Notes: generated by a model from the letters alone, not told the origin. Positions 1 through 9,530 are shown, counted from the first letter of the stretch. The stretch: DNA of 64,000 nucleotides from an uncultured Polaribacter sp. (GCA_947497755.1 CANMHT010000002.1:669445-733444); one strand, 5' to 3'. Translations and numbers: made by a program.

Positions 1-2
1 AA

Positions 3-374
3 AAATATTCAAACTCTAAAATTGCTATAGAAACAGATATCGAAAATGTAAGACGTTATCATCAAGGCTTTGAAATAAAAGTAAATAATATCATTCAAGA
101 GTTTGTCAATAATATTCTAAAACATAGTAATGCTTCAAAAGCACTGGTTAAAATAAAAGACAGTGCAGGGAAACTCATTATTCATATTGAAGATAACGGA
201 GATGGTTTTGATAAAAAAGAGATTCCGAAAAAAGACGGATTAGGAATTAATCAAATCGATGCGCGTATTCAAATGATGAAAGGAGATTTTCATATCGATT
301 CTAGTTCAGAGAAAGGAACTAAGATTGCTATTGTATTACCAATTCAAGAAAAAGATATCTCTATCCGCGTTTAG
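3..374 (+). CDS. Sensor histidine kinase, C-terminal ATPase domain (partial)
   Basis: The reading frame is open from the window edge, so the sensor part and start are missing. The visible 123 residues form a HATPase_c domain: an N-box with VNNILKHSNA, a G1 box EDNGDGFD and a G2-like segment GLGINQIDARIQMMKG. The spacing and the ending (GTKIAIVLP) match kinases of the NarX/DegS type, which usually signal to a LuxR/NarL-type response regulator; that partner is not in view. The last 14 bases overlap the 3' end of the convergent phosphodiesterase gene. What it senses cannot be told from this fragment. Confidence 0.85.
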   Translation, partial: KYSNSKIAIETDIENVRRYHQGFEIKVNNIIQEFVNNILKHSNASKALVKIKDSAGKLIIHIEDNGDGFDKKEIPKKDGLGINQIDARIQMMKGDFHIDSSSEKGTKIAIVLPIQEKDISIRV

Positions 375-858
375 CCAATTCGATAATTTCTAAATTTTTA
401 ATTTGATTCTTATCAATATCAAAACGTAACATGGTTCTAACTTTATGAAAACCATGATTACCAGCAGCGCCAGGATTTAAATGTAATAAATTCAGTTTTT
501 TATCAAATTGTACTTTTAAAATATGCGAATGTCCGCTGATAAAAATTTTGGGTGGGTTTTGCTGTATTTCTTCTTTAATTCGTTGGTTGTATTTGTTTGG
601 GTAACCACCAATATGTGTAATCCAAACAGCAACATCTTCTACAGTAAATTTTGCGTCCAAAGGAAATTCCAATCTTGCTTTATGGTCATCAATATTTCCA
701 TAAACGGCTCGTAAAGGTTTTAGCTTTTTAATAGTATCAGTAACATTTAAGTCGCCAATATCACCAGCATGCCAAACTTCATCTGCCTGATTGACAAATT
801 TTAATATTTGATCATCAATATAGCTATGTGTATCTGAAAGTAGTAAAATCTTTTTCAC
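361..858 (-). CDS. YfcE/MJ0936-type metallophosphoesterase
   Basis: A 165-residue cytoplasmic protein. Calcineurin-like metal-binding motifs are visible in order: LLSDTHS near the N-terminus, AGDIGD, YGNIDDH, then THIGGYP and SGHSHI, ending with LNPGAAG. Proteins of this family are small Mn-dependent phosphodiesterases whose natural substrates are poorly known. Length is normal for the family. It is divergent from truA, with 64 bp between the starts, and convergent with the kinase. Family assignment is firm; physiological role is not. Confidence 0.9.
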   Translation of the reverse strand: MKKILLLSDTHSYIDDQILKFVNQADEVWHAGDIGDLNVTDTIKKLKPLRAVYGNIDDHKARLEFPLDAKFTVEDVAVWITHIGGYPNKYNQRIKEEIQQNPPKIFISGHSHILKVQFDKKLNLLHLNPGAAGNHGFHKVRTMLRFDIDKNQIKNLEIIELAKRG

Positions 859-870
859 GAGTTATTAAGA

Positions 871-899
871 TTGAAACCCAATTAATTTATGTAGTTTTG
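871..899 (+). promoter_or_regulatory. Flavobacterial-type promoter for truA
   Basis: TTG at 871-873, 18 bases, then TAGTTTTG at 892-899. This fits the Bacteroidota consensus TTG-N~19-TAnnTTTG and lies about 25 bases upstream of the truA start. Not tested. Confidence 0.6.
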
Positions 900-922
900 A
901 GCCTTACAAAAGTACTAGTTTT

Positions 923-1648
923 TTGAGATATTTTATAGAACTTTCATATCACGGTAAAAATTATCATGGTTGGCAATCTCAACCAGATGCTATTGCTGTT
1001 CAAGAAGAAATAAACAAGGCTGTTAGTATTGTTTTGCAAGAAGAAATTATTGTATTAGGGGCTGGTAGAACAGATACAGGTGTGCATGCATCACAAATGT
1101 TTGCGCATTTTGATACTGATAAAGTCTTAGATACTAACTATATTTATAAATTCAATTCTGTATTGCCAGAAGACATTGTTATTTATAATATAGAAAAAGT
1201 AGCTGATGATAAGCATGCAAGGTTTGATGCTTTATCTAGAAGTTATGAATATAGAATTTGGTTGGGGAGAAATCCGTTTATGTTAGATAATACTTGGCAA
1301 ATTTATCATCAAAAATTAGATGTTGCGGCAATGAATGAAGCTGCATTGATTTTATTAGAATACGAAAATTTTCAGGCGTTTTCTAAAGTAAAAACAGATG
1401 TAAGAACTTTTAATTGTGATGTTACAGAAGCAAAATGGATTCAGAATGGAAATGAGTTGACATTTCATATTTCTGCCAATCGTTTTTTAAGAAATATGGT
1501 AAGAGCAATAGTTGGAACATTGGTAGATGTTGGAAAACACAAAATAACCAAAGAAGATTTTAGAAATATAATTTTAAGTAGAGACCGATCTAATGCCGGA
1601 CTTTCGGTACCAGCAAAAGGATTGTTTTTAACAAAAATCACCTATTAA
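923..1648 (+). CDS. truA: tRNA pseudouridine(38-40) synthase TruA
   Basis: TruA converts uridines 38-40 in the anticodon arm of many tRNAs to pseudouridine. The 241-residue protein has the family start (RYFIELSYHGKNYHGWQ), the catalytic aspartate D51 in GAGRTDTGVHA, and the C-terminal FLRNMVRAIVGTLVDVG segment. The chosen start is TTG, because conservation begins exactly there and no in-frame ATG precedes it after the predicted promoter. An ABC exporter gene follows 2 bp downstream, so the two are very likely cotranscribed. Identity is secure; the TTG start is likely. Confidence 0.95.
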   Translation: MRYFIELSYHGKNYHGWQSQPDAIAVQEEINKAVSIVLQEEIIVLGAGRTDTGVHASQMFAHFDTDKVLDTNYIYKFNSVLPEDIVIYNIEKVADDKHARFDALSRSYEYRIWLGRNPFMLDNTWQIYHQKLDVAAMNEAALILLEYENFQAFSKVKTDVRTFNCDVTEAKWIQNGNELTFHISANRFLRNMVRAIVGTLVDVGKHKITKEDFRNIILSRDRSNAGLSVPAKGLFLTKITY

Positions 1649-1650
1649 GA

Positions 1651-3420
1651 ATGAGTAAAAAGGAGTCGGGAAAAGCATTTGATGCAAAAATATTTATGAG
1701 AATTTTGAGTTTCGCAAGAAACTACAAAGCTCATTTTATTACGGCTACTTTAGCAGTGATTCTTACTGCATTATTATCTGCATACAGACCTTACTTATTA
1801 AAAGAAGCAGTAAATGATTTTACCATTAATAAAAGTGAAGAAACTTTATTAGATTATACACTTTTAATGTTTGCTGTTTTAGTACTTGAAGTGTTTTTAC
1901 AAGTACTTTTCATCTATTTTGCTAACTGGATTGGACAACATATAATTAGAGATATTAGAGCCAAAATCTTCCGTCATATTTTACAATTCAAAATGGGGTA
2001 TTTTGATACCACTTCTGTTGGGAAATTAGTGACAAGAGTGGTTTCTGATATCGAAACCATTGCTAGTTCTTTTAGTCAAGGATTGTTTATGATCATTAGC
2101 GATATTTTAAAAATGTTGGTAGTAACGGTAGTGATGCTATTTATCAATTGGAAATTGGCGCTAATTGCATTGGCAGTATTACCAATATTAATTTATGCTA
2201 CAAAATTATTTCAGATTGCAATAAAAGCTACTTTTCAAGAAGTAAGAACACAAGTTGCAAACTTAAATGGTTTTGTACAAGAGCGGGTCACTGGAATGAA
2301 AATCGTACAGCTTTTTAGTAGAGAAAAGATAGAGTACGAAAACTTTATGGAGATTAATAACAAACATAAAAAAGCTCATATTAAAGCAGTTTGGTATTAC
2401 TCTATATTTTTTCCAATTGCAGAGATATTGTCATCAATAGCCATTGGTTTATTAGTATGGTTTGGAGGATTACAATCTGTTAATAATGTAGATGTACAAC
2501 CTGGAGATATTATGAGTTTTATCATGATGACTCAAATGTTGTTTAGACCTTTACGTCAAATCGCAGATAAATTCAACACCTTACAAATGGGAATTGTTTC
2601 TGGAGAGCGTGTTTTTGGCGTGATGGATACTGAAAGTAGTATTGATAAAAGTGGAAACATTGTTGCAGAAAATTTACAAGGAAACATTTCTTTTAAAGGT
2701 GTAAGGTTTAGCTATATAAAAGGTGAAGAAGTATTAAAAGGAGTTTCTTTTGACGTAACTAAAGGAGAAACAGTAGCGATTGTAGGAGCAACAGGAGCAG
2801 GAAAATCAACCATTATTAATTTAATCAATAGATTTTATGAAATTGATGCTGGAGAAATTTGTGTGGATGCTATTTCTGTTAAAGAATACAATTTACTTTC
2901 TTTACGAAAGCAAGTAGCTGTAGTATTGCAAGACGTATTCTTATTTTCTGATTCTATATTGAATAATATTACTTTAAAGAACAAAGAAATCTCTTTAGAA
3001 GAAGTACAAGAGGCGGCAAAGAAAATTGGGATTCACGATTTTATTATGAGTCTGCCAAATGGATATCATTACAATGTAAAAGAAAGAGGAGAAATGTTGT
3101 CTTCTGGACAACGACAGCTAATAGCATTTTTAAGAGCTTATGTAAGTAAGCCAAGTATTTTAATTTTAGATGAAGCTACATCTTCTGTTGATTCTCATTC
3201 AGAACAAATGATTCAGTTTGCTACAGATACCATTACTAAAGGAAGAACTTCTATTGTGATTGCTCATCGATTGGCAACGATTAAAAAAGCAGATAAAATC
3301 ATTGTAATGGATAAAGGTACAATTGTTGAATCTGGTTCACATAAAGAATTGCTAACCAAAGACAATGGTTATTATAAAAACTTATACGATAAACAGTTTA
3401 GTTTAGAAGCTGCATCGTAA
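1651..3420 (+). CDS. ABC exporter, fused permease and ATPase (MsbA-like)
   Basis: A 589-residue half-transporter. The N-terminal ~330 residues hold six predicted membrane helices of the type I exporter fold. The C-terminal ATPase shows Walker A GATGAGKST near residue 379, the signature SSGQR near 485 and Walker B ILILDEATSS near 507, then the switch histidine in IVIAHRL. It would act as a homodimer exporting a lipid, peptide or drug across the inner membrane. It sits 2 bp behind truA. Its last 49 bases overlap the end of the opposite-strand DUF3667 gene. Substrate cannot be deduced. Confidence 0.92.
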   Translation: MSKKESGKAFDAKIFMRILSFARNYKAHFITATLAVILTALLSAYRPYLLKEAVNDFTINKSEETLLDYTLLMFAVLVLEVFLQVLFIYFANWIGQHIIRDIRAKIFRHILQFKMGYFDTTSVGKLVTRVVSDIETIASSFSQGLFMIISDILKMLVVTVVMLFINWKLALIALAVLPILIYATKLFQIAIKATFQEVRTQVANLNGFVQERVTGMKIVQLFSREKIEYENFMEINNKHKKAHIKAVWYYSIFFPIAEILSSIAIGLLVWFGGLQSVNNVDVQPGDIMSFIMMTQMLFRPLRQIADKFNTLQMGIVSGERVFGVMDTESSIDKSGNIVAENLQGNISFKGVRFSYIKGEEVLKGVSFDVTKGETVAIVGATGAGKSTIINLINRFYEIDAGEICVDAISVKEYNLLSLRKQVAVVLQDVFLFSDSILNNITLKNKEISLEEVQEAAKKIGIHDFIMSLPNGYHYNVKERGEMLSSGQRQLIAFLRAYVSKPSILILDEATSSVDSHSEQMIQFATDTITKGRTSIVIAHRLATIKKADKIIVMDKGTIVESGSHKELLTKDNGYYKNLYDKQFSLEAAS

Positions 3421-4295
3421 TAAGAAATTGCTTTTACATCCTTTTTTAGAGCCTTACTACTATCTATTGGTTCTACTTTTTGAATACTATCTTTTTTTAC
3501 AGGAACATTTCTAAATTGTTTAAAGAAGCTTGGTCCCATCAATATAAACATACCAGCAAAGACAATAATAATTGTTAAGATGTATAATGCAAAACTGATA
3601 AAAACAAAGTATATAAACTTAATAATAAATTGAATAAAAGTAAGCTTAAACAAGCGAATTAACACATAAGCATTGTAAAAAATCAGCAAGCTGCTAATGG
3701 TTAGAGATACAAAAATTCCTGTATTTTGATGTATGAAAAAAATGGGTGTAGACACCACAAAGTTAAGTATAGAAATTTGAGCAGAAGTATAAATGTAAAT
3801 AATCATATGCTCAAAATAGTTGTATTTCTTTTTGTTTAAGAATACTATCCAAGAAATAAAACCATAAATAGGAATGGTTAATGCAGTAACAAAAGATTGG
3901 TAATCAAAAGCATAGTTGAAAACGGTTTCTTGGAACTCTTTAGAGTTAAAAGAATTGTTAGTGTTAGGTATTGTTGCAGATTCTATAGATTGAATCGCTA
4001 AATCTTTCAAGAAATATAACGAAACTCCAGCAAGTGTTATAGAAATTAACAAGTAACTAAACGGATGAAAATAGCGTTTTCTAACTCCATGAATATAACC
4101 ATCTATAACCTGATGTGGTTTGGTAAATAAATGCAAAAAAGTTTTTAAAAGTTTATTGTCTATACTAAAAACCTTATCTAAAAACTCTTTAAAAAGAAAT
4201 TTAAATGTAATTCTTTCATCAATAACTCTAGCACCACAATTAGAGCAAAAACCATCAATGTTATGAAGGGTATTTTCGCAATTTTTACAATTCAT
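3372..4295 (-). CDS. DUF3667 zinc-ribbon membrane protein
   Basis: A 307-residue protein with an N-terminal zinc ribbon (CKNC and CSNC pairs in the first 21 residues) and the DUF3667 segment with LFTKPHQVIDGYIHGVRKRYFHPFSYLL. About five hydrophobic helices follow (roughly residues 80-270), ending in a polar tail. The family is common in Bacteroidota and has no established function. It lies 6 bp downstream of cdaA, so the two are probably cotranscribed. Its 3' end overlaps the ABC exporter gene by 49 bp in a tail-to-tail arrangement. Confidence 0.85.
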   Translation of the reverse strand: MNCKNCENTLHNIDGFCSNCGARVIDERITFKFLFKEFLDKVFSIDNKLLKTFLHLFTKPHQVIDGYIHGVRKRYFHPFSYLLISITLAGVSLYFLKDLAIQSIESATIPNTNNSFNSKEFQETVFNYAFDYQSFVTALTIPIYGFISWIVFLNKKKYNYFEHMIIYIYTSAQISILNFVVSTPIFFIHQNTGIFVSLTISSLLIFYNAYVLIRLFKLTFIQFIIKFIYFVFISFALYILTIIIVFAGMFILMGPSFFKQFRNVPVKKDSIQKVEPIDSSKALKKDVKAISYYDAASKLNCLSYKFL

Positions 4296-4301
4296 AATTT
4301 T

Positions 4302-5075
4302 TTATTGAATATCCTTTCTAAGCTTCTCTTTTAAATCATCGTAATCTACATACAATTCAAAACCACCATCTTTTATATAAGAAATTTCTCCAGTTTCTTC
4401 AGATACTAATAAACACAAGGCATCTGTTTTTTCTGTAACTCCAATTGCAGCTTTATGTCTTAATCCAAAGCGGGCAGGAATTCTTTCATTTGTTAACGGT
4501 AAAACCACTCTGGTTGCTACAATATAATTATCTCTAATAATAGTTGCACCATCATGTAAAGGGCTATTTTTATAGAAAATACTTTCTAAAATGGCTTCAT
4601 TTAAAAAAGCATTCATTGAATCTCCTGTATTGATTAAAAAATCTAAATTATTGGTGCGTTCTAAGACAATCAAAGCACCTGTTTTATTGTTAGATAGTTT
4701 GATACAAGAATTGACCAAAGTATCTACATCATTTTCAGATTCTATTTCAGTTTGTAAAAACTTTAATTGCTTTAAAAAGCTTCGTTTGGATGAAAAATTC
4801 GTAGTTCCAATCATTAATAAAAACTTTCTAATTTCTTGCTGAAAAACAATGATTAAGGCAATAACTCCACCACTTAATAAGTAGCCAAGTATTCCGCTTA
4901 ACATTTCCATTTTTAAGGCTTGAGTAACTTTCCAGATTAAGAAAATAAAAGCGATTCCTAAAAAAATATTGATAGCCACAGTACCTTTCAGTAGTTTATA
5001 AATATAGTACAGCAAAACAGCCACTAGAATTATATCTAGAATATCTAAAAAAGAAAAGTCAATAAAGTCAAACAT
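4302..5075 (-). CDS. cdaA: Membrane-bound diadenylate cyclase CdaA
   Basis: Makes the second messenger cyclic di-AMP from two ATP. The 257-residue protein has three N-terminal membrane helices (about residues 10-85) and then a DAC domain with the catalytic D175-G-A177 (LHDGATI) and the R-H-x motif in ARFGLRHKAAIG. Length is normal. In many Bacteroidota the gene sits beside folP. Here an exbD-like gene lies between the two, 95 bp upstream of cdaA. The cytoplasmic domain must dimerise face to face to be active. Identity is secure. Confidence 0.95.
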   Translation of the reverse strand: MFDFIDFSFLDILDIILVAVLLYYIYKLLKGTVAINIFLGIAFIFLIWKVTQALKMEMLSGILGYLLSGGVIALIIVFQQEIRKFLLMIGTTNFSSKRSFLKQLKFLQTEIESENDVDTLVNSCIKLSNNKTGALIVLERTNNLDFLINTGDSMNAFLNEAILESIFYKNSPLHDGATIIRDNYIVATRVVLPLTNERIPARFGLRHKAAIGVTEKTDALCLLVSEETGEISYIKDGGFELYVDYDDLKEKLRKDIQ

Positions 5076-5170
5076 TAAAGAAGTGGTTGCTTAACCGTAA
5101 AAATACTAATATTTATGAAACATTCAATATAGAAGTTGAAAGATTGAAAATGACTAAGCAATTAAGGTTT

Positions 5171-5776
5171 TCAATTTATATTTTCTATATCAGAAATTAA
5201 TAAAGGGTATTTTTCTTTAATGACTTTTAGTTTGTCTTTGATTATATCTTTGTCTTTATGATTGGATTGATACTTTGAAAGCAATTCATTATACGATTCG
5301 TTGTATAAGTTTAATGCAAGCTTGTTTCTTAATGAAGTATTAGCACTAATCAATTGATCTAATACCTTAACATAAAAACCATACTTTGCATTTCTACCTG
5401 ATTGAATAGCTATAAAAGCTTTGCTTGGATGATCTGATGATGATGGATCTCTTTTTCCATTACACCAATCACAAGCTTTTTTGTTTTTATCCAAACCACC
5501 ACCATTATCTATAAAATCAATAGCAATTTGCTGTAAATCATTTACAGAAATGATCGTATTTTCTACAAGTAACTCATTTTGATTGTTTATAGATACATCG
5601 AGTACATTTTTATCTTTTAGAATTACTCTTGCTTGATTTTCTTGTTCTTTAGGAATTTTTCTTAGGATTCCAGAATCTATATCCATAGTTGTTGTTACAA
5701 GAAAAAAGATGAGTAATAAAAAGGCAATATCTGCCATTGAACCTGCATTGATTTCTGGAGTTTCTTTTCTTCGCAT
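5171..5776 (-). CDS. ExbD/TolR-family biopolymer transport protein (orphan)
   Basis: A 201-residue inner-membrane protein. It has a short cytoplasmic N-terminus, RRKETPEINAGSMADIAFLLLIFFLVTTTMD, typical of Bacteroidota ExbD: one helix with the conserved aspartate (MADIAF) that carries protons in Ton/Tol motors. The rest is periplasmic and includes a CDWC pair (around residue 103) and a charged C-terminal tail rich in K and D. ExbD normally works with ExbB, but no exbB is nearby, so it must use a partner encoded elsewhere. It is flanked by cdaA and folP. Confidence 0.88.
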   Translation of the reverse strand: MRRKETPEINAGSMADIAFLLLIFFLVTTTMDIDSGILRKIPKEQENQARVILKDKNVLDVSINNQNELLVENTIISVNDLQQIAIDFIDNGGGLDKNKKACDWCNGKRDPSSSDHPSKAFIAIQSGRNAKYGFYVKVLDQLISANTSLRNKLALNLYNESYNELLSKYQSNHKDKDIIKDKLKVIKEKYPLLISDIENIN

Positions 5777-5915
5777 TTTTTTTGATTTTAATTAGTAAAT
5801 AGTTGAAAGTTTGGTTACTAATCAAAATTTGGTAGCTATTTTATAAACTACAAAAAGAATGCCGAAAACTTTTAGTAATTGCTGACTCTTTATTTTAGTT
5901 GTAAACTATCGTAGT

Positions 5916-6743
5916 TTAGTTTGGTAATTGAGAAACAATTTTAACTGCTTCTACAGCTTCTTTTACATCGTGTACTCGTAAAATAGACGCTCCATTTAAT
6001 AAGGCAACTGTATTAGCAACAGTAGTGGCATTTAAAGCAGATTTTGCTTCAATTTCTAGAGGTTTGTACAACATCGATTTTCTAGAAACACCTACTAACA
6101 TTGGAACATCTAAACTTTTAAATAAGTCAAGATTTTGAAGTAGTTCATAGTTATGTTGTATTGTTTTTCCAAAACCAAAACCAACATCAATAATTACATC
6201 GTTCACTTTTAATTGACGTAATTGGTGTAATTGCTCAGCAAAAAAAGAAATCACTTCTTTAGTAACATCATTATACTGCGGATTTTGTTGCATGTTTTGT
6301 GGAGTTCCTAACATATGCATTGCAATATAAGGTACTTGTAAGTCTGCAATACAAGAAAACATATCATCGTCCATCTTACCGCCAGAAATATCATTAATAA
6401 TAGCAGCACCAGCAGCAATGGTTTGTTTAGCTACTTCACTTCTAAAAGTATCAACAGAAATAAGAATATCAGGGAAATGAGAACTCAATAATTGAATAAT
6501 CGGAACAATACGAGAAAGTTCTTCAGACTCAGAAATATGTACAGCGCCTGGTCTAGATGAATACGCACCAACATCTATAAATGTAGCACCTTCATTGAGC
6601 ATTTTTTCGGTTTGCTTTATGATAGCTTCTTTGCTTTTATATTTTCCGCCATCGTAAAAGGAATCTGGAGTGATGTTTAAGATTCCCATAACTTTCGGAG
6701 TAGAAAAGTCAATCAGTGTTCCTTTACAGTTTATTGTTCTCAT
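5916..6743 (-). CDS. folP: Dihydropteroate synthase
   Basis: Condenses p-aminobenzoate with hydroxymethyldihydropterin diphosphate in folate synthesis; it is the sulfonamide target. The 275-residue TIM-barrel protein has the signature GILNITPDSFYDGGKY, the second motif FIDVGAYSSRPGA, then NDISGG, DVGFGFGKT and GVSRKS. Length and motif order are normal. A possible -7 box (TAGCTTTG, minus strand, 6762-6755) lies just upstream of the ATG. Identity is secure. Confidence 0.97.
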   Translation of the reverse strand: MRTINCKGTLIDFSTPKVMGILNITPDSFYDGGKYKSKEAIIKQTEKMLNEGATFIDVGAYSSRPGAVHISESEELSRIVPIIQLLSSHFPDILISVDTFRSEVAKQTIAAGAAIINDISGGKMDDDMFSCIADLQVPYIAMHMLGTPQNMQQNPQYNDVTKEVISFFAEQLHQLRQLKVNDVIIDVGFGFGKTIQHNYELLQNLDLFKSLDVPMLVGVSRKSMLYKPLEIEAKSALNATTVANTVALLNGASILRVHDVKEAVEAVKIVSQLPN

Positions 6744-6876
6744 TTAAATATAATCAAAGCTAAATTCTTGTGTAAAAATAAATGAAAAGCATTAATAAAA
6801 TCAAAAAACGAAAAAAATAAAGAGGAAGTATATTGTATTTACTATTTTTACCGAGACAAGTTTTTAAATAAAAAGT

Positions 6877-7410
6877 ATGCAGAATACATCAGAACAATAC
6901 AATGCGGTTGTAGAAGAGTGTAGAGGTTTATTTGTAAAAAAAATGAGCGATTATGGAAGCGCGTGGCGTATCTTACGTTTACCTTCTTTAACAGATCAAA
7001 TTTTTATAAAAGCACAACGTATTAGACAACTACAAGAAAATGCTGTTAGAAAAGTAGATGAAGGAGAGAAATCTGAGTTTATTGGGATTATCAACTATTC
7101 GGTTATGGCCTTAATTCAATTAGAATTAGGTGTTGTAGAAAATCCAGATTTAGATACAGAAGAAGCTACAGAATTGTATGATAAGCATATTGGAATAACT
7201 AAAGAATTGATGGAGAATAAAAATCACGACTACGGAGAAGCTTGGCGTGATATGCGTATTTCATCATTAACAGATTTGATTTTGCAAAAATTATTACGTG
7301 TAAAACAAATAGAAGATAACAAAGGGAAAACACTTGTTTCTGAAGGAATTGATGCAAATTACCAAGACATGATTAACTATGCGGTTTTTGCAATGATTCA
7401 TATGAGTTAA
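6877..7410 (+). CDS. DUF1599 protein
   Basis: A 177-residue cytoplasmic protein built of two copies of the DUF1599 unit: KMSDYGSAWRILRLPSLTDQI in the first half and KNHDYGEAWRDMRISSLTDLI in the second. Each is followed by a helix with QRIRQLQ or LRVKQIE. Nucleotide-modifying or -binding roles have been suggested for the family; none is established to my knowledge. In other Bacteroidota it sits between folP and a DoxX-like gene, as it does here. The gap to the next gene is 32 bp, so they are probably one operon. Confidence 0.85.
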   Translation: MQNTSEQYNAVVEECRGLFVKKMSDYGSAWRILRLPSLTDQIFIKAQRIRQLQENAVRKVDEGEKSEFIGIINYSVMALIQLELGVVENPDLDTEEATELYDKHIGITKELMENKNHDYGEAWRDMRISSLTDLILQKLLRVKQIEDNKGKTLVSEGIDANYQDMINYAVFAMIHMS

Positions 7411-7442
7411 GCTAGAAAAGAAAAGTCTAAACAATATTTAAA

Positions 7443-8411
7443 ATGAAATTATTAGTTCACCTTTCAAGAATAATTGTGGGAGTATTATTTATATTCTCTG
7501 GTTTTGTAAAACTGGTAGATCCTGTTGGTTCTCAGTTTAAATTTGAAGAATATTTTAGTGAAAGTGTACTAAATATGGAGTTTTTAGTGCCTTTTGCTTT
7601 AGGTTTTTCTATACTTTTAATAGTCGCAGAAATTGTGCTAGGTGTGGCCATTTTAGTAGGATGGAAACCAAAAGCGACTGTCTGGAGCTTACTAGGAATG
7701 ATCGTTATTTTTACTTTTCTAACCTGGTATTCTGCTTACTATAATAAAGTAACAGATTGTGGATGTTTTGGAGATGCAATTAAATTAACGCCTTGGCAAT
7801 CTTTTTATAAAGATGTATTGTTGTTGGTGCTTATTTTAATTTTACTAATAGGAATTAAGCATATAAAACCTATTTCCAAAGGGAAATTGCCAGCCGTGAT
7901 TACTTTTGGTTCACTAGCTGTATCTATTTATATTACATATCATGTATTGGTGCATTTACCAATAATAGATTTTAGACCTTATGCAATTGGTAACAATATT
8001 AAAGAAGGGATGAAATATAAAGGCGATGGAGAAATTCCTGCGATACATGATTTTTACCTAGAAGATGCCCAAAGTGATTTAGCTCCAGAAATTTTAGAAG
8101 AAGAGAAAGTACTTTTAGTTATTGTGTATGCTTTAGAAAAAGCAGACGCCAATGGATTTAAATCAATCAAAGAAATTACAGAAAAGGCCCTAAAAAAAGG
8201 GTACAAAGTTTATGGAGCTTCGGCTTCTTTTACAGACGAACTTATTTTAGCCAAAGAGAAATACAATTTACCTTTCGACTTCTTATTTTGTGATGGAACA
8301 ACTTTAAAAACAATGGTTAGAGCCAATCCAGGATTAATGATGCTTCGTAAAGGAACTATTGTTGGTAAATGGAACTGGAGTGATATCGATCAAATAAAAC
8401 TAGATAAATAA
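7443..8411 (+). CDS. BT_3928-like DoxX/MauE-family membrane protein with thioredoxin-like tail
   Basis: A 322-residue protein. The N-terminal part (about residues 1-185) holds four to five membrane helices of the DoxX/MauE type, with a CGCFG motif near residue 103 of the kind seen in MauE/VKOR-like redox proteins. The C-terminal ~130 residues resemble a thioredoxin-like fold without a CxxC pair. A role in thiol-redox balance of the envelope is an inference. In Bacteroides the homologue lies next to tpiA; here tpiA is 33 kb away. Confidence 0.8.
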   Translation: MKLLVHLSRIIVGVLFIFSGFVKLVDPVGSQFKFEEYFSESVLNMEFLVPFALGFSILLIVAEIVLGVAILVGWKPKATVWSLLGMIVIFTFLTWYSAYYNKVTDCGCFGDAIKLTPWQSFYKDVLLLVLILILLIGIKHIKPISKGKLPAVITFGSLAVSIYITYHVLVHLPIIDFRPYAIGNNIKEGMKYKGDGEIPAIHDFYLEDAQSDLAPEILEEEKVLLVIVYALEKADANGFKSIKEITEKALKKGYKVYGASASFTDELILAKEKYNLPFDFLFCDGTTLKTMVRANPGLMMLRKGTIVGKWNWSDIDQIKLDK

Positions 8412-8468
8412 CTAAGTTTTTTAAATTTAGTAACTTAGGCTATTATTAATCAATCAAAATCAACTAAA

Positions 8469-9494
8469 ATGAAACTACTTAAAAGAGTGTTACTACTATT
8501 GGTAGTAGTAATCGTAATTGCAGTAATCTATGTTGCTATGCAACCTAGTGATTATAATATTAAAAGAAATCATGTAATTAAAGCACCAATTTCTAATGTG
8601 TTTAATACAGTAAATGATTTAAGAACTTGGGAACGCTGGGGACCTTGGCATGATCAAGACTCTACCATTGTTGTTACTTATGGAGAAAAAACAGTTGGAG
8701 TGGGAGCTAGCGATAGTTGGACAAGTAAAGACGGTCCTGGTAGCATGAAAACAATTGCTGTTGAAGAAAATAAATCGATCACACAAAAAATGCAATTTGG
8801 AGACTTTGAACCAACAGATATTTATTGGACATTTAAAGAAGTAGAAGGTGGTACAGAAGTAAGTTGGACAATGGATCAAAAAAAGGCGCCTTTTGTTTTT
8901 AAGATTTTTGCAGCAATGTCTGGTGGATGGGATGCTATGTTTGGGCCAATGGAAGAGCAAGGATTGAAGAACTTAGAAGCAGTAATTTTAGAGGATATAA
9001 AAAACAATCCACCATATAAAATTAGTGATGTAACTCCTGTAACTATAGAAGCAAAAACATTTATCGGTTTTCGTCATAACATGAAAATTAATCATGAAGA
9101 AATGACCAATGCTTTTCAACAAGATATGCCTAAAGCAGGAATGTATGCTATGAAAAGTGGATTGAAATATGGAGAATTTACTCCAGGAAGTGTATATACT
9201 AAATACGATGAGAAAACTGGCGAAACAGAATTTTATATAGGATTGTTATTGCATAAAAAATTAAAGCCAGGAAAAGGAATGACAGCAATAAAATTGAAAA
9301 AAGGAAAAGGAGTGATGATTTCTAAATTTGGAAATTATGGAGTTGGAGATGAAAATGCTCATATGGCAATTGACGCCTACTTAAAAGCTAATAAACTAAG
9401 CTCAGAAAGACCTTTTTGGGAATTATATGTAAATGATCCAACTTCGGTGAAACCTATAGAAATTCAAACAGATATTTATTATCCAATAAAATAA
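8469..9494 (+). CDS. SRPBCC (polyketide cyclase-like) protein with GyrI-like C-terminal domain
   Basis: A 341-residue protein. A single N-terminal hydrophobic helix (residues 5-25) anchors it or serves as signal. Residues ~30-175 form an SRPBCC helix-grip fold (HVIKAPISNVFNTVNDLRTW opening, W-rich middle), which binds hydrophobic ligands. Residues ~185-341 look like a GyrI/AraC effector-binding domain. Such fusions occur across Bacteroidota without known function. It has its own terminator and is not tightly coupled to its neighbours. Confidence 0.75.
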   Translation: MKLLKRVLLLLVVVIVIAVIYVAMQPSDYNIKRNHVIKAPISNVFNTVNDLRTWERWGPWHDQDSTIVVTYGEKTVGVGASDSWTSKDGPGSMKTIAVEENKSITQKMQFGDFEPTDIYWTFKEVEGGTEVSWTMDQKKAPFVFKIFAAMSGGWDAMFGPMEEQGLKNLEAVILEDIKNNPPYKISDVTPVTIEAKTFIGFRHNMKINHEEMTNAFQQDMPKAGMYAMKSGLKYGEFTPGSVYTKYDEKTGETEFYIGLLLHKKLKPGKGMTAIKLKKGKGVMISKFGNYGVGDENAHMAIDAYLKANKLSSERPFWELYVNDPTSVKPIEIQTDIYYPIK

Positions 9495-9499
9495 ATTGT

Positions 9500-9530
9500 A
9501 AAGTGCCATTGAAATTTTAATGGCACTTTT
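9500..9530 (+). terminator. Terminator of the SRPBCC gene, overlapping the crcB promoter
   Basis: Arms AAAGTGCCATT (9500-9510) and AATGGCACTTT (9519-9529) with an 8-base loop, followed by T-rich sequence. The crcB promoter is embedded in this hairpin. Confidence 0.85.

Noticed and set aside
8619..8960. 113-residue antisense frame within the SRPBCC gene
   Set aside because: Codon use and SRPBCC motifs support the forward gene; the reverse product has an improbable His/Cys/Phe composition.
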